In this document: in pieces, positions 1-7,819 of the stretch
How the letters are laid out: each line of letters opens with the position of its first letter
Numbering within the stretch: the first letter of the stretch is position 1
Assembly (NCBI GenBank): GCA_002427745.1
Contig: DIYF01000155.1
Span: 1-64,000, forward strand
DNA length: 64,000 nt
DNA from: Roseivirga sp. UBA6061
GTDB taxonomy: Bacteria > Bacteroidota > Bacteroidia > Cytophagales > Cyclobacteriaceae
Reading direction: 5' to 3'
Program-made: the position numbers and the translations under genes
Notes under the pieces: generated by a model
The model's database searches: none
What the model saw: only the letters and a program-made list of their open reading frames with translations
What the model was told of the DNA's origin: nothing

Positions 1-116
1 CACCCCCCTCGGGGTCTTTCGAAGAAGACCCCTCCACCAACACTACCCTCAGAGTCTTTCGAAGAAGACCTCACCACCGACACCACCCTCAGGGTCTTTC
101 GAAGAAGACCCTGAGG
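1..116. repeat. 40-bp tandem repeat with hairpin core
   Basis: Three consecutive copies of a 40-bp unit start at about 11, 51 and 91. Each carries the invariant core GTCTTTCGAAGAAGAC. The ten bases before position 11 match the end of a unit, so the array probably continues to the left of the window. The third copy forms a perfect 12-bp stem (87-98 with 105-116) around a six-base loop; in copies 1 and 2 the outer stem pairs are degraded. The 40-bp period is not a multiple of three, so it is not a coding repeat. The last hairpin could also end an upstream transcript, although no T-run follows it. Confidence 0.85.
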
Positions 117-211
117 CTTAGAAACGGTAGAAACAGCCAGACAAAGACCTTCACCTGCAATTAGCCGCATATCCCGGGGCGAAACAGATAGTTTTTTCGT
201 ATTTAGCAGCA

Positions 212-808
212 ATGACACAAATCTCTGCTATTCTTCTGGCCGCAGGGCTTTCATCCCGTATGCAAGGTCCTAACAAGCTCTTGCTTAAGCTCGGGGAAAG
301 GTCCATCCTTGCCGGAACTTATGGAGAACTGGCCAAGTCTGAGGTGGCCGAAATAATTGTCGTTACCGGCCGGGATGAGTCTTTGATAAAAAAACAGCTG
401 AAATTACGTCCACAAGACCATTTCATCCATAATACTGTCTTTGCCACGGGCATGACCACTTCCATACAAAAGGGAGTGTCATCGGCAGAGGGAGAGGCTT
501 TTATGGTTTGTCTGGCAGATATGCCGGGGCTTAAGGCTGCTCATTACAATACGCTGATAAGAACTTTCAAGGCGGCTGTGGCAAAGAATCCGGAGGCAAT
601 TTTAGTACCATCGGTGAACGGTAAAAGAGGGAATCCTGTTATCTTTTCAGCCGTTTATCGATCGGCTATACTGGCACATACGGAGATGAACGGTTGTAGA
701 ATGCTGGTAAAAGACAACCTAAAGCATTTGTGCGAGTATATTACTGATGATCTCGCTTTTTTGAGTGATATAGATACAGCCGAAGATTATCGTAAACTAC
801 GTCAATGA
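212..808 (+). CDS. MocA/MobA-like nucleotidyltransferase
   Basis: This 198-residue protein belongs to the NTP-transferase family that includes molybdenum cofactor cytidylyl- and guanylyltransferases. The N-terminal nucleotide-binding loop reads LAAGLSSRMQGPNKLLLKLG (residues 9-28), with the glycine-rich turn, arginine and lysine expected for phosphate binding. A conserved LADMPG motif near residue 100 supplies the metal-binding aspartate. Length fits single-domain MocA-type enzymes. Its stop overlaps the start of the moeB-like gene by four bases, so the two are probably co-translated. The context (moeB, moaD, moaE) supports a role in adding a nucleotide to molybdopterin in the cytoplasm. CTP versus GTP preference cannot be read from the sequence. 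Confidence 0.85.
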   Translation: MTQISAILLAAGLSSRMQGPNKLLLKLGERSILAGTYGELAKSEVAEIIVVTGRDESLIKKQLKLRPQDHFIHNTVFATGMTTSIQKGVSSAEGEAFMVCLADMPGLKAAHYNTLIRTFKAAVAKNPEAILVPSVNGKRGNPVIFSAVYRSAILAHTEMNGCRMLVKDNLKHLCEYITDDLAFLSDIDTAEDYRKLRQ

Positions 809-1941
809 CACTTACCAAAAACGAACTCATACGATATAACCGCCAGATTATTTTGCCTGATTTCGGGGTAGAAGGGCAGGAGAAGCTAAAGGCTGCCAGT
901 GTATTAATCATAGGTGCAGGTGGTCTGGGAGCTCCCAACCTGCAATACCTCACGGCAGCCGGTGTAGGGCGTATCGGTGTGGTAGACTTTGATCAGGTGA
1001 GCCTTACCAATCTCCAGCGACAGGTGCTCTTTACCACACAGGAAGTGGGAACAAATAAGGCTGCTACAGCAGTCAGTAAACTCAAAGAGCTGAATCCGGA
1101 AACGGTTTTTGAAGTTTATGAGGCTCAGCTCAGTGCGGAGAATGCCATGGACATTATAGCCCGGTACGATCTGGTGGTAGATGGCAGCGATAATCTGCCC
1201 ACCAGGTATCTGGTAAATGATGCCTGTCTCTTTCTGGAAAAGCCGCTGATTTATGGTGCCATTTTCAGGTTTGAAGGGCAGGTCAGTGTATTTAATGAGC
1301 TGCAGGTCGATGGAAGCAGAGGCCCCAATTATCGCGACCTTTTTCCAACGCCTCCACCTCCTGATATGGTTCCCAGCTGTAGTGAGGGAGGAGTATTTGG
1401 TGTGCTCCCCGGCATTGTCGGTTCCATGCAGGCCAATGAGGCAATTAAAGTAATTACTGGAATGGGGAATACATTATCAGGAAGGTTGTTACTCTTTGAT
1501 AGTCTGGACTTTACCAGCAGGTTCCTCAATGTACGCTCCAATCCTCAAAATCCCGTGTCTGGCAGCAACCCTACCATAACCGGGCTGATTGATTATGAAG
1601 CTTTTTGTGCAGGGCCTGTGGTTGAAGAAAAGGCTTTGCAGTCTGTTTCAGTCAGGGACTTCCATGAGAGCTTATCGCGCTATTTTGTACTGGATGTACG
1701 AGAGCCCTATGAGTATGAGATTTCAAATTTGGGTGGACTGAATATTCCCCTGGGAGAGCTTAGTGAACGGCTTGCTGAAATACCCCATAAGGGAGAGGTT
1801 GTGGTACACTGCAAGAGTGGCGCCAGAAGTGCCCGTGCCATTCGTCTGTTGGAAAAAGAAGGATATACCAACCTGCTAAATCTGGAAGGGGGAATACTGG
1901 CCTGGCAAAAAGAAATAGACTCAGACATGGCCGTCTATTAA
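805..1941 (+). CDS. moeB: MoeB/ThiF-type adenylyltransferase with C-terminal rhodanese domain
   Basis: This 378-residue protein has an N-terminal E1-like adenylation domain (about 1-250) and a C-terminal rhodanese domain (about 275-375), the architecture of MOCS3 and bacterial MoeBR. It should adenylate the C-terminal Gly-Gly of MoaD and help deliver sulfur to it. The ATP-binding motif GAGGLGAPNLQYLTAAG sits at about residues 37-53, followed by the arginine finger region NLQRQ. The rhodanese loop HCKSGARSAR carries the persulfide cysteine. The zinc-binding CxxC pairs of Escherichia coli MoeB are absent: the position of the first pair reads NYRDLFP. It sits between mocA-like and moaD and overlaps the former by four bases. 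Confidence 0.9.
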   Translation: MTLTKNELIRYNRQIILPDFGVEGQEKLKAASVLIIGAGGLGAPNLQYLTAAGVGRIGVVDFDQVSLTNLQRQVLFTTQEVGTNKAATAVSKLKELNPETVFEVYEAQLSAENAMDIIARYDLVVDGSDNLPTRYLVNDACLFLEKPLIYGAIFRFEGQVSVFNELQVDGSRGPNYRDLFPTPPPPDMVPSCSEGGVFGVLPGIVGSMQANEAIKVITGMGNTLSGRLLLFDSLDFTSRFLNVRSNPQNPVSGSNPTITGLIDYEAFCAGPVVEEKALQSVSVRDFHESLSRYFVLDVREPYEYEISNLGGLNIPLGELSERLAEIPHKGEVVVHCKSGARSARAIRLLEKEGYTNLLNLEGGILAWQKEIDSDMAVY

Positions 1942-1950
1942 AAGGCCGGA

Positions 1951-2199
1951 ATGAATATGAATATAGAGATCATTGCCTTTGGGATTGCCAAGGATATTTT
2001 AAAAGGAAAATCTGTTCAGTTGGATCTGCCGGCAGGCGAGACCGTTTCAGGTGTAAAAAAGCGACTTATCACAGAGTTTCCCGACTTTCAGTCACTGGCT
2101 TCGCTGCAACTGGCAGTGAATGCAGAGTATGTGGATGATAGTTATGTATTGAACGAAAATGACGAGGTGGTATTAATTCCACCAGTAAGCGGAGGATGA
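1951..2199 (+). CDS. moaD: MoaD, molybdopterin synthase sulfur carrier subunit
   Basis: This 82-residue ubiquitin-like protein ends in PPVSGG, the C-terminal Gly-Gly that is adenylated by MoeB and converted to a thiocarboxylate. The length is normal for MoaD. It begins nine bases after moeB, and its last codon overlaps the moaE start by four bases, so the two synthase subunits are probably translated together. A second in-frame ATG lies two codons downstream and could be the real start. The neighbouring MoaE supports MoaD rather than ThiS. Confidence 0.9.
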   Translation: MNMNIEIIAFGIAKDILKGKSVQLDLPAGETVSGVKKRLITEFPDFQSLASLQLAVNAEYVDDSYVLNENDEVVLIPPVSGG

Positions 2200-2612
2200 A
2201 AAAGATTTATATCACATCGGATAAACTTGACAGTCTGGCCTGTACTGATGCAGTTACGCACGAAGGTGCCGGTGGTATTGTGGTGTTTGTAGGGACGGTA
2301 AGGAACGCGACTAAGGGTAAGACTGTACTTCATCTTGATTTTGAGGCCTATGAAAAAATGGCACTCAAAGAGATGCAGAAGATCGCAGATCAGGCAATTG
2401 AACGTTGGAGCCTCTACGATATGGTGATTCATCACAGAACGGGCAAGGTGGCAATAGGAGAAGAGGCGGTGGTGATTGCCTGTTCATCGGCTCATCGCAA
2501 GGAGGCTTTTCAAGCCTGTGAATTTGCCATTGATACACTGAAAGAAACAGTTCCCATCTGGAAAAAGGAGATTTTCGAAGACGGAGAGATTTGGGTCTCA
2601 GCTCACCCATAG
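2196..2612 (+). CDS. moaE: MoaE, molybdopterin synthase catalytic subunit
   Basis: This 138-residue protein matches the large subunit of molybdopterin synthase, which uses the MoaD thiocarboxylate to convert cyclic pyranopterin monophosphate to molybdopterin. Recognisable blocks are GAGGIVVFVGTVRN near the N-terminus, the LDFEAYEKMA segment, IHHRTGKVAIGEEAVVIA in the middle, and VPIWKKEIFEDG, which contains the conserved catalytic lysines. Length is as expected. The start overlaps the moaD stop. It is the last gene of the tight mocA-moeB-moaD-moaE unit; sufS follows after 58 bases. Confidence 0.92.
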   Translation: MKKIYITSDKLDSLACTDAVTHEGAGGIVVFVGTVRNATKGKTVLHLDFEAYEKMALKEMQKIADQAIERWSLYDMVIHHRTGKVAIGEEAVVIACSSAHRKEAFQACEFAIDTLKETVPIWKKEIFEDGEIWVSAHP

Positions 2613-2670
2613 TAAAGAGAATTTGAGGTACTCATTAGTCATGATTAAAGGTTAGAAACATTTCCCGGAT

Positions 2671-3888
2671 ATGGATGTAGAAGTGATAAAGAAGCAGTTT
2701 CCGATTTTTGATCAGACCAATCCGGCCGGTAAAGACCTAATTTACCTGGACAATGCTGCTACTACACAAAAACCCCGGGTGGTGATAGATGCCATAGCCG
2801 GCTATTACAGTGGGTATAACGCCAATGTGGGCAGAGGGAGCTACTGGCCGGCTACTGCAGCCACCGTAGCCTTTAAAAATGCCCGAACCGCAGTACGGGA
2901 GTTTATCAACGCGGCCTCTTCCAAAGAGTGTATTTTCACCTCAGGCACAACGGATGCTATCAATAAAGTGGCGAATAACTATCTAATGCCTGATCTTACA
3001 AGCTCAGATAGTGTGATTGTCTCTGAAATGGAGCATCACGGTAACTTTGTTCCTTGGCAACAGGCCTGTCTTCGTACAGGAGCCAGGCTGAAAGTTATTC
3101 CTTTGACTAATGATGGGGATTTGGACTATGAGGCTTTTGAATCGTTGCTGGACGATTCGGTGAAGCTCGTGGCGGTCACTGCGATTTCCAATACACTGGG
3201 CACTAAAAATGATCTGCAGCGGATTATCCGGGCAGCCCGAAAATATGGGGCAGTCGTCTTGGTTGATGCTGCTCAACTCTTGACCCACGAACCAATAGAC
3301 GTACAGAAGCTTGACTGTGATTTTCTCGTGTTTTCAGGTCATAAAGTATTCGGCCCTACCGGCATTGGTGTGCTTTATGGCAAAGAAGAGTTACTCGAAG
3401 CAATGTCGCCTTTGAGTTACGGAGGGGGGATGGTAAAACAGGTAACAGTGGAACAAACGGTTTTTGCCGATTTACCTAAAAAGCATGAGGCAGGTACCTC
3501 CAATATTGCAGGAGTAATAGGCCTGGGAGCAGCCATAGGCTTCGTCAATCAGCTTGGCATAGAATCCATACATGCACATACAAAAGCTCTGACTGATTAT
3601 GCCCTGGAGCGGCTGAAGAACCTTGAGGGGGTGACTGTTCTTGGTTTGCCCAAAGAAAGGGCAGCGGTCATATCACTGGTGGTAGGGCAGGTACACCCTC
3701 ATGATGTTGCCTCATTTCTTTCTGAAAGAGGAATCGCCATCAGGGCCGGACACCATTGTACGCATCCACTGATGCAAAGACTTGGTGTACAGGGAACCTG
3801 CCGCATTTCATTCGGTATTTATAACACTCCCGCAGAGGTAGACCAGCTGATTGAGGGATTAGAGGAGGTAAGAGATTTCTTTGCATGA
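2671..3888 (+). CDS. sufS: SufS-type cysteine desulfurase
   Basis: This 405-residue class V PLP enzyme removes sulfur from cysteine and carries it as a persulfide. The PLP lysine lies in FLVFSGHKVFGPTG (about residue 226). The active-site cysteine is in RAGHHCTHP, the short-loop signature of group II desulfurases (SufS/CsdA). The N-terminal YLDNAATTQKP motif is also present. It overlaps sufU by four bases, and SufU is the usual activating acceptor for such enzymes. No sufB, sufC or sufD is nearby. The immediate upstream neighbour is moaE, which suggests, but does not prove, that this pair supplies sulfur to the MoeB rhodanese domain and MoaD. Confidence 0.9.
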   Translation: MDVEVIKKQFPIFDQTNPAGKDLIYLDNAATTQKPRVVIDAIAGYYSGYNANVGRGSYWPATAATVAFKNARTAVREFINAASSKECIFTSGTTDAINKVANNYLMPDLTSSDSVIVSEMEHHGNFVPWQQACLRTGARLKVIPLTNDGDLDYEAFESLLDDSVKLVAVTAISNTLGTKNDLQRIIRAARKYGAVVLVDAAQLLTHEPIDVQKLDCDFLVFSGHKVFGPTGIGVLYGKEELLEAMSPLSYGGGMVKQVTVEQTVFADLPKKHEAGTSNIAGVIGLGAAIGFVNQLGIESIHAHTKALTDYALERLKNLEGVTVLGLPKERAAVISLVVGQVHPHDVASFLSERGIAIRAGHHCTHPLMQRLGVQGTCRISFGIYNTPAEVDQLIEGLEEVRDFFA

Positions 3889-4343
3889 ACGATCGTTTAA
3901 AACAGCTTTATAAGCATCATATCCTCATTAAGTCAAAGGACGATACCCATGTTGGCGAGTTGGAGGGTTATACCCACATATTAGAGGCTTATAACCCTAT
4001 GTGTGGTGATAAGTATAACCTGTATCTGCAGGTAAAGGGCCAAACGATAACCGGGGCCTCTTTCAAGGGATTTGGTTGTGCCATATCCAAAGCGTCTACG
4101 GCTGTGCTCACTGAAAGGCTCATCGGTACCTCCCTGACTGAGGCTGGTAAACTTGTAAATCTCTTCATGGAAGTCATCAATCCTGATTCCTCGATGGCCA
4201 TTGAAGAACTGACAAAAGATGAAGAATTGCAGGCATTTGCCGGTACACGTGACTATCCCGAGAGAATTGAGTGCGCTGGTCTGGCCTGGAAAGAATTCAC
4301 CGAATTTGAGCGTAAAGGCCATTTTAGTGTAGACAATTCGTAG
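3885..4343 (+). CDS. sufU: SufU-type Fe-S scaffold / sulfur acceptor
   Basis: This 152-residue protein of the IscU/SufU fold keeps the three cysteines and the aspartate expected of SufU: NPMCGDKYN (Cys and Asp), FGCAISKAS, and the C-terminal ERIECAGLAW. The segment between the second and third cysteines is long, as in Gram-positive and Bacteroidota SufU rather than IscU. SufU binds zinc and takes persulfide sulfur from SufS. The start overlaps the sufS stop, so the two are probably co-translated. Confidence 0.9.
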   Translation: MNDRLKQLYKHHILIKSKDDTHVGELEGYTHILEAYNPMCGDKYNLYLQVKGQTITGASFKGFGCAISKASTAVLTERLIGTSLTEAGKLVNLFMEVINPDSSMAIEELTKDEELQAFAGTRDYPERIECAGLAWKEFTEFERKGHFSVDNS

Positions 4344-4423
4344 ACTTAAGTGTAAAAATATGTGTGATATTCCTTTGTCACAACAAGGACTTTCCCATAT
4401 TGTAAGTCTAAAAGATTAGCATT

Positions 4424-5647
4424 TTGGGTCATTCGTTATTCTTTACTTCAGCGATACGTACTGTATCGGCACAACTGCTTTCTGCGCAGCTCAGTGATTT
4501 TACCCTTATTGGCTTAACCCTAAGCTTCGTCCTGATTGCTGTACTTGTCTATTTGCTGGCAAGGAACAAGAGAAAATATGAGCGTGAGCTGAGTCAGAAA
4601 GGCTCAGAAATCAGGAAACTGAAAGAAAGAATGACCCTCAAGAGCATGCGTAATCATGTGTTGCAGACAGAGGTTAGCCGTACTTCTGAACAATTGACCA
4701 GCCATGATGAATTCAAAGCTGCCCTTACCCACCTCATAAGCCATGACCTGAAAAATGCCATGAACGCCATCATGGGGCTTACCAGGAAACGAGACGATAA
4801 AAAAATGGCCACTGTAAAAAGCTGTGGCGATCTCGCCCTGAGCATGATTTCCAATATGCTGGATGTGCAACGGTTTGAAGAGCAACAGGTAAGTCTGAGA
4901 CTTCAGCATCATTGTCTCAGAGAAACGTTGGTAGCGGCCCAGTCTCAGGTGCAGTTTTTCTTTGTGATGAAAAATCTGGAGTTGAAAATTGATATTCCTG
5001 ACGGAGTGTTGGTGCTCATTGACAAAGAGATGATGACCCGGGTTTTTGTAAACCTCCTGGTAAATGCTGTGAAATACTCCAAAGTAGGAGGGGCCGTAGT
5101 GGTGCGTGTGGGAAATATCGTAAATGAAAGAGGAGAAGCCTTTACCCAGATAAGCCTGCAGGATGAAGGTGAAGGAATAGCTGAAAGCAAATTGCCGAGA
5201 ATTTTCGATAAGTACTGGCAATATGATACCAATGATATTGATAAGATCGGTAAGGTTGCCTCAGCCGGACTGGGACTTGTCTACTGCAAGCATGTATTGG
5301 AAGCCCATAATGGTCGTATCTCCGTAAGCTCTCAACAAGGGGTAGGAACCCGCTTCGATATGCATGTACCCTATGTTGAAATGATGGCTCCTTCCTGCGA
5401 ATCACAAAATGAAAAACTGTCGATTCTCAGAGATGAACTTTCTATAACCGATGAGCAGCTTGCGCTGATTCGTGAACATGGCCAGAAACTTTATGATCTC
5501 AAGGTCTATGAAATCACGAAGATCCGGGAAGTAATCAACGAACTCAGCGAACTTAACATTAAGACCACCTGGACGGGTGAGCTCCAAATGGCCGTTTATC
5601 AGGGCAATCAGCAAAAGTATGACGAACTGGTTGAGATGATCCAGTAA
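4424..5647 (+). CDS. Sensor histidine kinase with conserved C-terminal tail
   Basis: This kinase is about 407 residues long and reads from a TTG start, so the start is uncertain. One membrane segment lies at about residues 27-47, followed by a coiled coil to about 90. The HisKA box has ISHDLKN (His107), and the HATPase domain has the N box NLLVNAVKYS, a G1 box DEGEGI and a G2 box AGLGL. No periplasmic sensor domain is visible. After the ATPase domain there is an 80-residue tail ending in MAVYQGNQ and DELVEMI that also occurs in the kinase at 7820-10138. No response regulator is adjacent. Its stop lies 15 bases from the stop of the convergent deacetylase. Confidence 0.85.
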   Translation: MGHSLFFTSAIRTVSAQLLSAQLSDFTLIGLTLSFVLIAVLVYLLARNKRKYERELSQKGSEIRKLKERMTLKSMRNHVLQTEVSRTSEQLTSHDEFKAALTHLISHDLKNAMNAIMGLTRKRDDKKMATVKSCGDLALSMISNMLDVQRFEEQQVSLRLQHHCLRETLVAAQSQVQFFFVMKNLELKIDIPDGVLVLIDKEMMTRVFVNLLVNAVKYSKVGGAVVVRVGNIVNERGEAFTQISLQDEGEGIAESKLPRIFDKYWQYDTNDIDKIGKVASAGLGLVYCKHVLEAHNGRISVSSQQGVGTRFDMHVPYVEMMAPSCESQNEKLSILRDELSITDEQLALIREHGQKLYDLKVYEITKIREVINELSELNIKTTWTGELQMAVYQGNQQKYDELVEMIQ

Positions 5648-5662
5648 TCTTCTGACTACTCC

Positions 5663-6727
5663 TTATTCTTTCATAGAGGGAATTACCCAGGTATAACTAT
5701 ACCAGTGCCACTTGCCTTCATTATCCGGAACGGTAATGGTATAAAGAGATCTGCGGCTTGTGAGTGGCTGCTTCGATTTAACACTCAACTGTATTTTGCC
5801 CCCCCGGAGAATCCTCAGCGACTTTGAGCATCGCTTTCCTTGTACAAAGCACTGCAGCTGCTCTACATTGAGGTTGGCTTCATCAAACTTAAAGAGTATT
5901 CTGGGGTTGTCAGGAGTGCCACTATAGCCTGTTTTAATGGCCGACACCTCCTTCATAAGTATGGGCAGCATACCCAACTTTTCCAAAAACGAGCCTATCT
6001 GGCCATATCGGTCTGACATCGGAAACCTGGGGACCTGATAAAAATCACCAGAAGAATTGTTCACACCACTGCTCTGCGCTGCAGCTCCCACAAAGCCCGT
6101 TTCCTGCACTATGGCTTTCATTTGTGTATCAAACTCTCCATATGGATAGGCAAAAGCAGTGGGAGTAGCACCCAGATTCTTCTCGAGTAAAGCCTGACTT
6201 TTGATCAGGTCTGCCCTGAATTGTTCTCGGGCCGTATCCACAGTGTCACTAAGAAAGTAAGCGTGTGAGTCTGAGTGATTGCCTATTTCAATACCGGCCT
6301 CATTCAGTACCTTCAGCTCCTCCCAGTCAAGATAATCAGGATTACCTATGCTGGCAGTGTTTACGAAGATCGTGGCTGTGAATCCATAGGTCTGAAGAAG
6401 AGGAAGGCCATTTTCGATAAAGCTCTTAAAGCCATCGTCTATGGTGAGGCAAACCACCTTTTTAGCCTTCTTTCTGGATTTGAGATAACTTATTGACTCT
6501 GAGAAAGTGAGTGTTTGGTAGCCATTGTCCTTCAGGTGTTTGAGGTGAGACTCAAAGGCATCTTTCGAGATATTCGTACTGGGGTAACGGTCATCGCCAA
6601 ACCGATGGTAGACAAAGGTCGGTACAACTTTTTGTACAGTTTTCCTTTGATCCGCCTTTGTGGTCACCCTATGGTTTTTAGGGTACGATAGTGCAAGAAG
6701 CAGTAAAAGCAAGAGATAGTACTTCAT
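5663..6727 (-). CDS. Secreted polysaccharide deacetylase (CE4 family)
   Basis: This 354-residue protein begins with a hydrophobic signal (residues 1-16) and carries a NodB-type deacetylase domain. Motif 1 reads CLTIDDGF (catalytic base and metal aspartates) and motif 2 reads GNHSDSHAYF (metal histidines). FAYPYGEFD matches motif 3. CE4 enzymes remove acetyl groups from N-acetylglucosamine in peptidoglycan, chitin or exopolysaccharide. About 100 C-terminal residues lie outside the catalytic domain and resemble nothing I can name. Its start overlaps the stop of the upstream glucosaminidase gene by four bases, so the two form a cell-envelope operon. Confidence 0.88.
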   Translation of the reverse strand: MKYYLLLLLLLALSYPKNHRVTTKADQRKTVQKVVPTFVYHRFGDDRYPSTNISKDAFESHLKHLKDNGYQTLTFSESISYLKSRKKAKKVVCLTIDDGFKSFIENGLPLLQTYGFTATIFVNTASIGNPDYLDWEELKVLNEAGIEIGNHSDSHAYFLSDTVDTAREQFRADLIKSQALLEKNLGATPTAFAYPYGEFDTQMKAIVQETGFVGAAAQSSGVNNSSGDFYQVPRFPMSDRYGQIGSFLEKLGMLPILMKEVSAIKTGYSGTPDNPRILFKFDEANLNVEQLQCFVQGKRCSKSLRILRGGKIQLSVKSKQPLTSRRSLYTITVPDNEGKWHWYSYTWVIPSMKE

Positions 6728-7611
6728 TCTGTTCCTTCCGTTATACTCACATAATAGCTTGAATCAAGCCTGTAATGATCGTATTGTTTGAGCTGATTGT
6801 AGCGGATCATGGTTCGCAGTTGGTTGACATAAGCCTCTCTTCTTTCCGAATAGTTGATCAGGTGAGGGATAAGCTTCTCAATATCGTGACTCTCACTTCT
6901 CGCTTTTCTAAAACCCGAATAGTGTCTTGAACGCCCAAGAGTTTTAAAATAATCACCAATAGATTCCGATATATCGGCATACTTTCTCAGGTAGATAGTC
7001 TGTCCGTCTCTTTTAACAGAAGCCGCTATTCTGGGTTCTCTGGTACTATAAGACCAGATTCCGAAAAGGTTATTGCCTTCGCCAAAAATCCGGGAATTTC
7101 CCCAGCCACTCTCAATGGCCGCCTGTGCCAGAACGATACTGTTAGGGTGGGTTTCCAGGGCTGATAACAGGGCTGTGGTGTCCTTTGTCCGGTAATCATG
7201 CGAGAGCTTCCGGAAAAAAGCACTGTCTGCAGGGGTCCATTCCTCTTGCTGCAACAATTGCTGAAAAGACGCTCTTTCATGATAAAGTTTGTCTTTGGCT
7301 ACCAGGATAGCAGGCAGCAAGGCAGAAACAAACTTCATCTTCTTTTGATCAAGTGGCAGACTGTCCAGGCCGGTAATATTACTGTATAGAAAAGGAGCTA
7401 TGACTGAGTCAGTGAGAGATACAATATCCGAGGGGCGACTTACCTGAATATGCTCTGGTTGCAGTTTTAGTTCTATGGTGGCTTGCTCTTCTTCGCCAGC
7501 AGTATTGCTGCTGCATGAACTGCTAAGGAGCAAGAGCCATACGGGCACCAACAAAACAATGGAAGCTTTGATCTGTGAGGACCTGACCTTACCAGAGATG
7601 AACGAACTCAT
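6724..7611 (-). CDS. Glucosaminidase-domain lipoprotein (Bax/FlgJ type)
   Basis: This protein of about 295 residues has a hydrophobic N-terminus ending in LLLLSSSCSS, probably a lipoprotein signal with a loose lipobox. I chose the ATG at 7611 because it places that signal at the N-terminus; the frame is open to an upstream ATG at 7677. The catalytic region resembles the Bax/FlgJ N-acetylglucosaminidase domain: LAQAAIESGWGNSRI with the glutamate expected for catalysis, then EGNNLFGIWS. It probably cuts peptidoglycan glycan strands in the periplasm. It overlaps the deacetylase gene by four bases. Deacetylation of the same glycan could limit or steer its activity; that link is inferred. Confidence 0.85.
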   Translation of the reverse strand: MSSFISGKVRSSQIKASIVLLVPVWLLLLSSSCSSNTAGEEEQATIELKLQPEHIQVSRPSDIVSLTDSVIAPFLYSNITGLDSLPLDQKKMKFVSALLPAILVAKDKLYHERASFQQLLQQEEWTPADSAFFRKLSHDYRTKDTTALLSALETHPNSIVLAQAAIESGWGNSRIFGEGNNLFGIWSYSTREPRIAASVKRDGQTIYLRKYADISESIGDYFKTLGRSRHYSGFRKARSESHDIEKLIPHLINYSERREAYVNQLRTMIRYNQLKQYDHYRLDSSYYVSITEGTE

Positions 7612-7819
7612 TCCACAAATATAACCGGAAAGTCGAGCCTTTGACAGGAGAGGTTGTTTTGGTTGAAAACAGGACAAATCGTTCGTTGTAGTGATTATTG
7701 GTACTTAAATAGTAGACAAAGTGTGGACAACTTTTCAGAGAACTGTGATGATACGTAATATTTCATAAATGCTTTTTTAGCTTATCGTTTCGCAATTAAC
7801 GCGTCACCTCAACCAGGCT

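Noticed and set aside
1..116. CRISPR-like array at the left edge
   Set aside because: The repeat core is separated by similar rather than unique sequence, only three copies are visible, and no cas genes are nearby. It is a simple tandem repeat.
4604..5221. 205-residue reading frame on the minus strand inside the first kinase
   Set aside because: It is antisense to a kinase with all catalytic motifs, has no recognisable domain and no ribosome-binding site.
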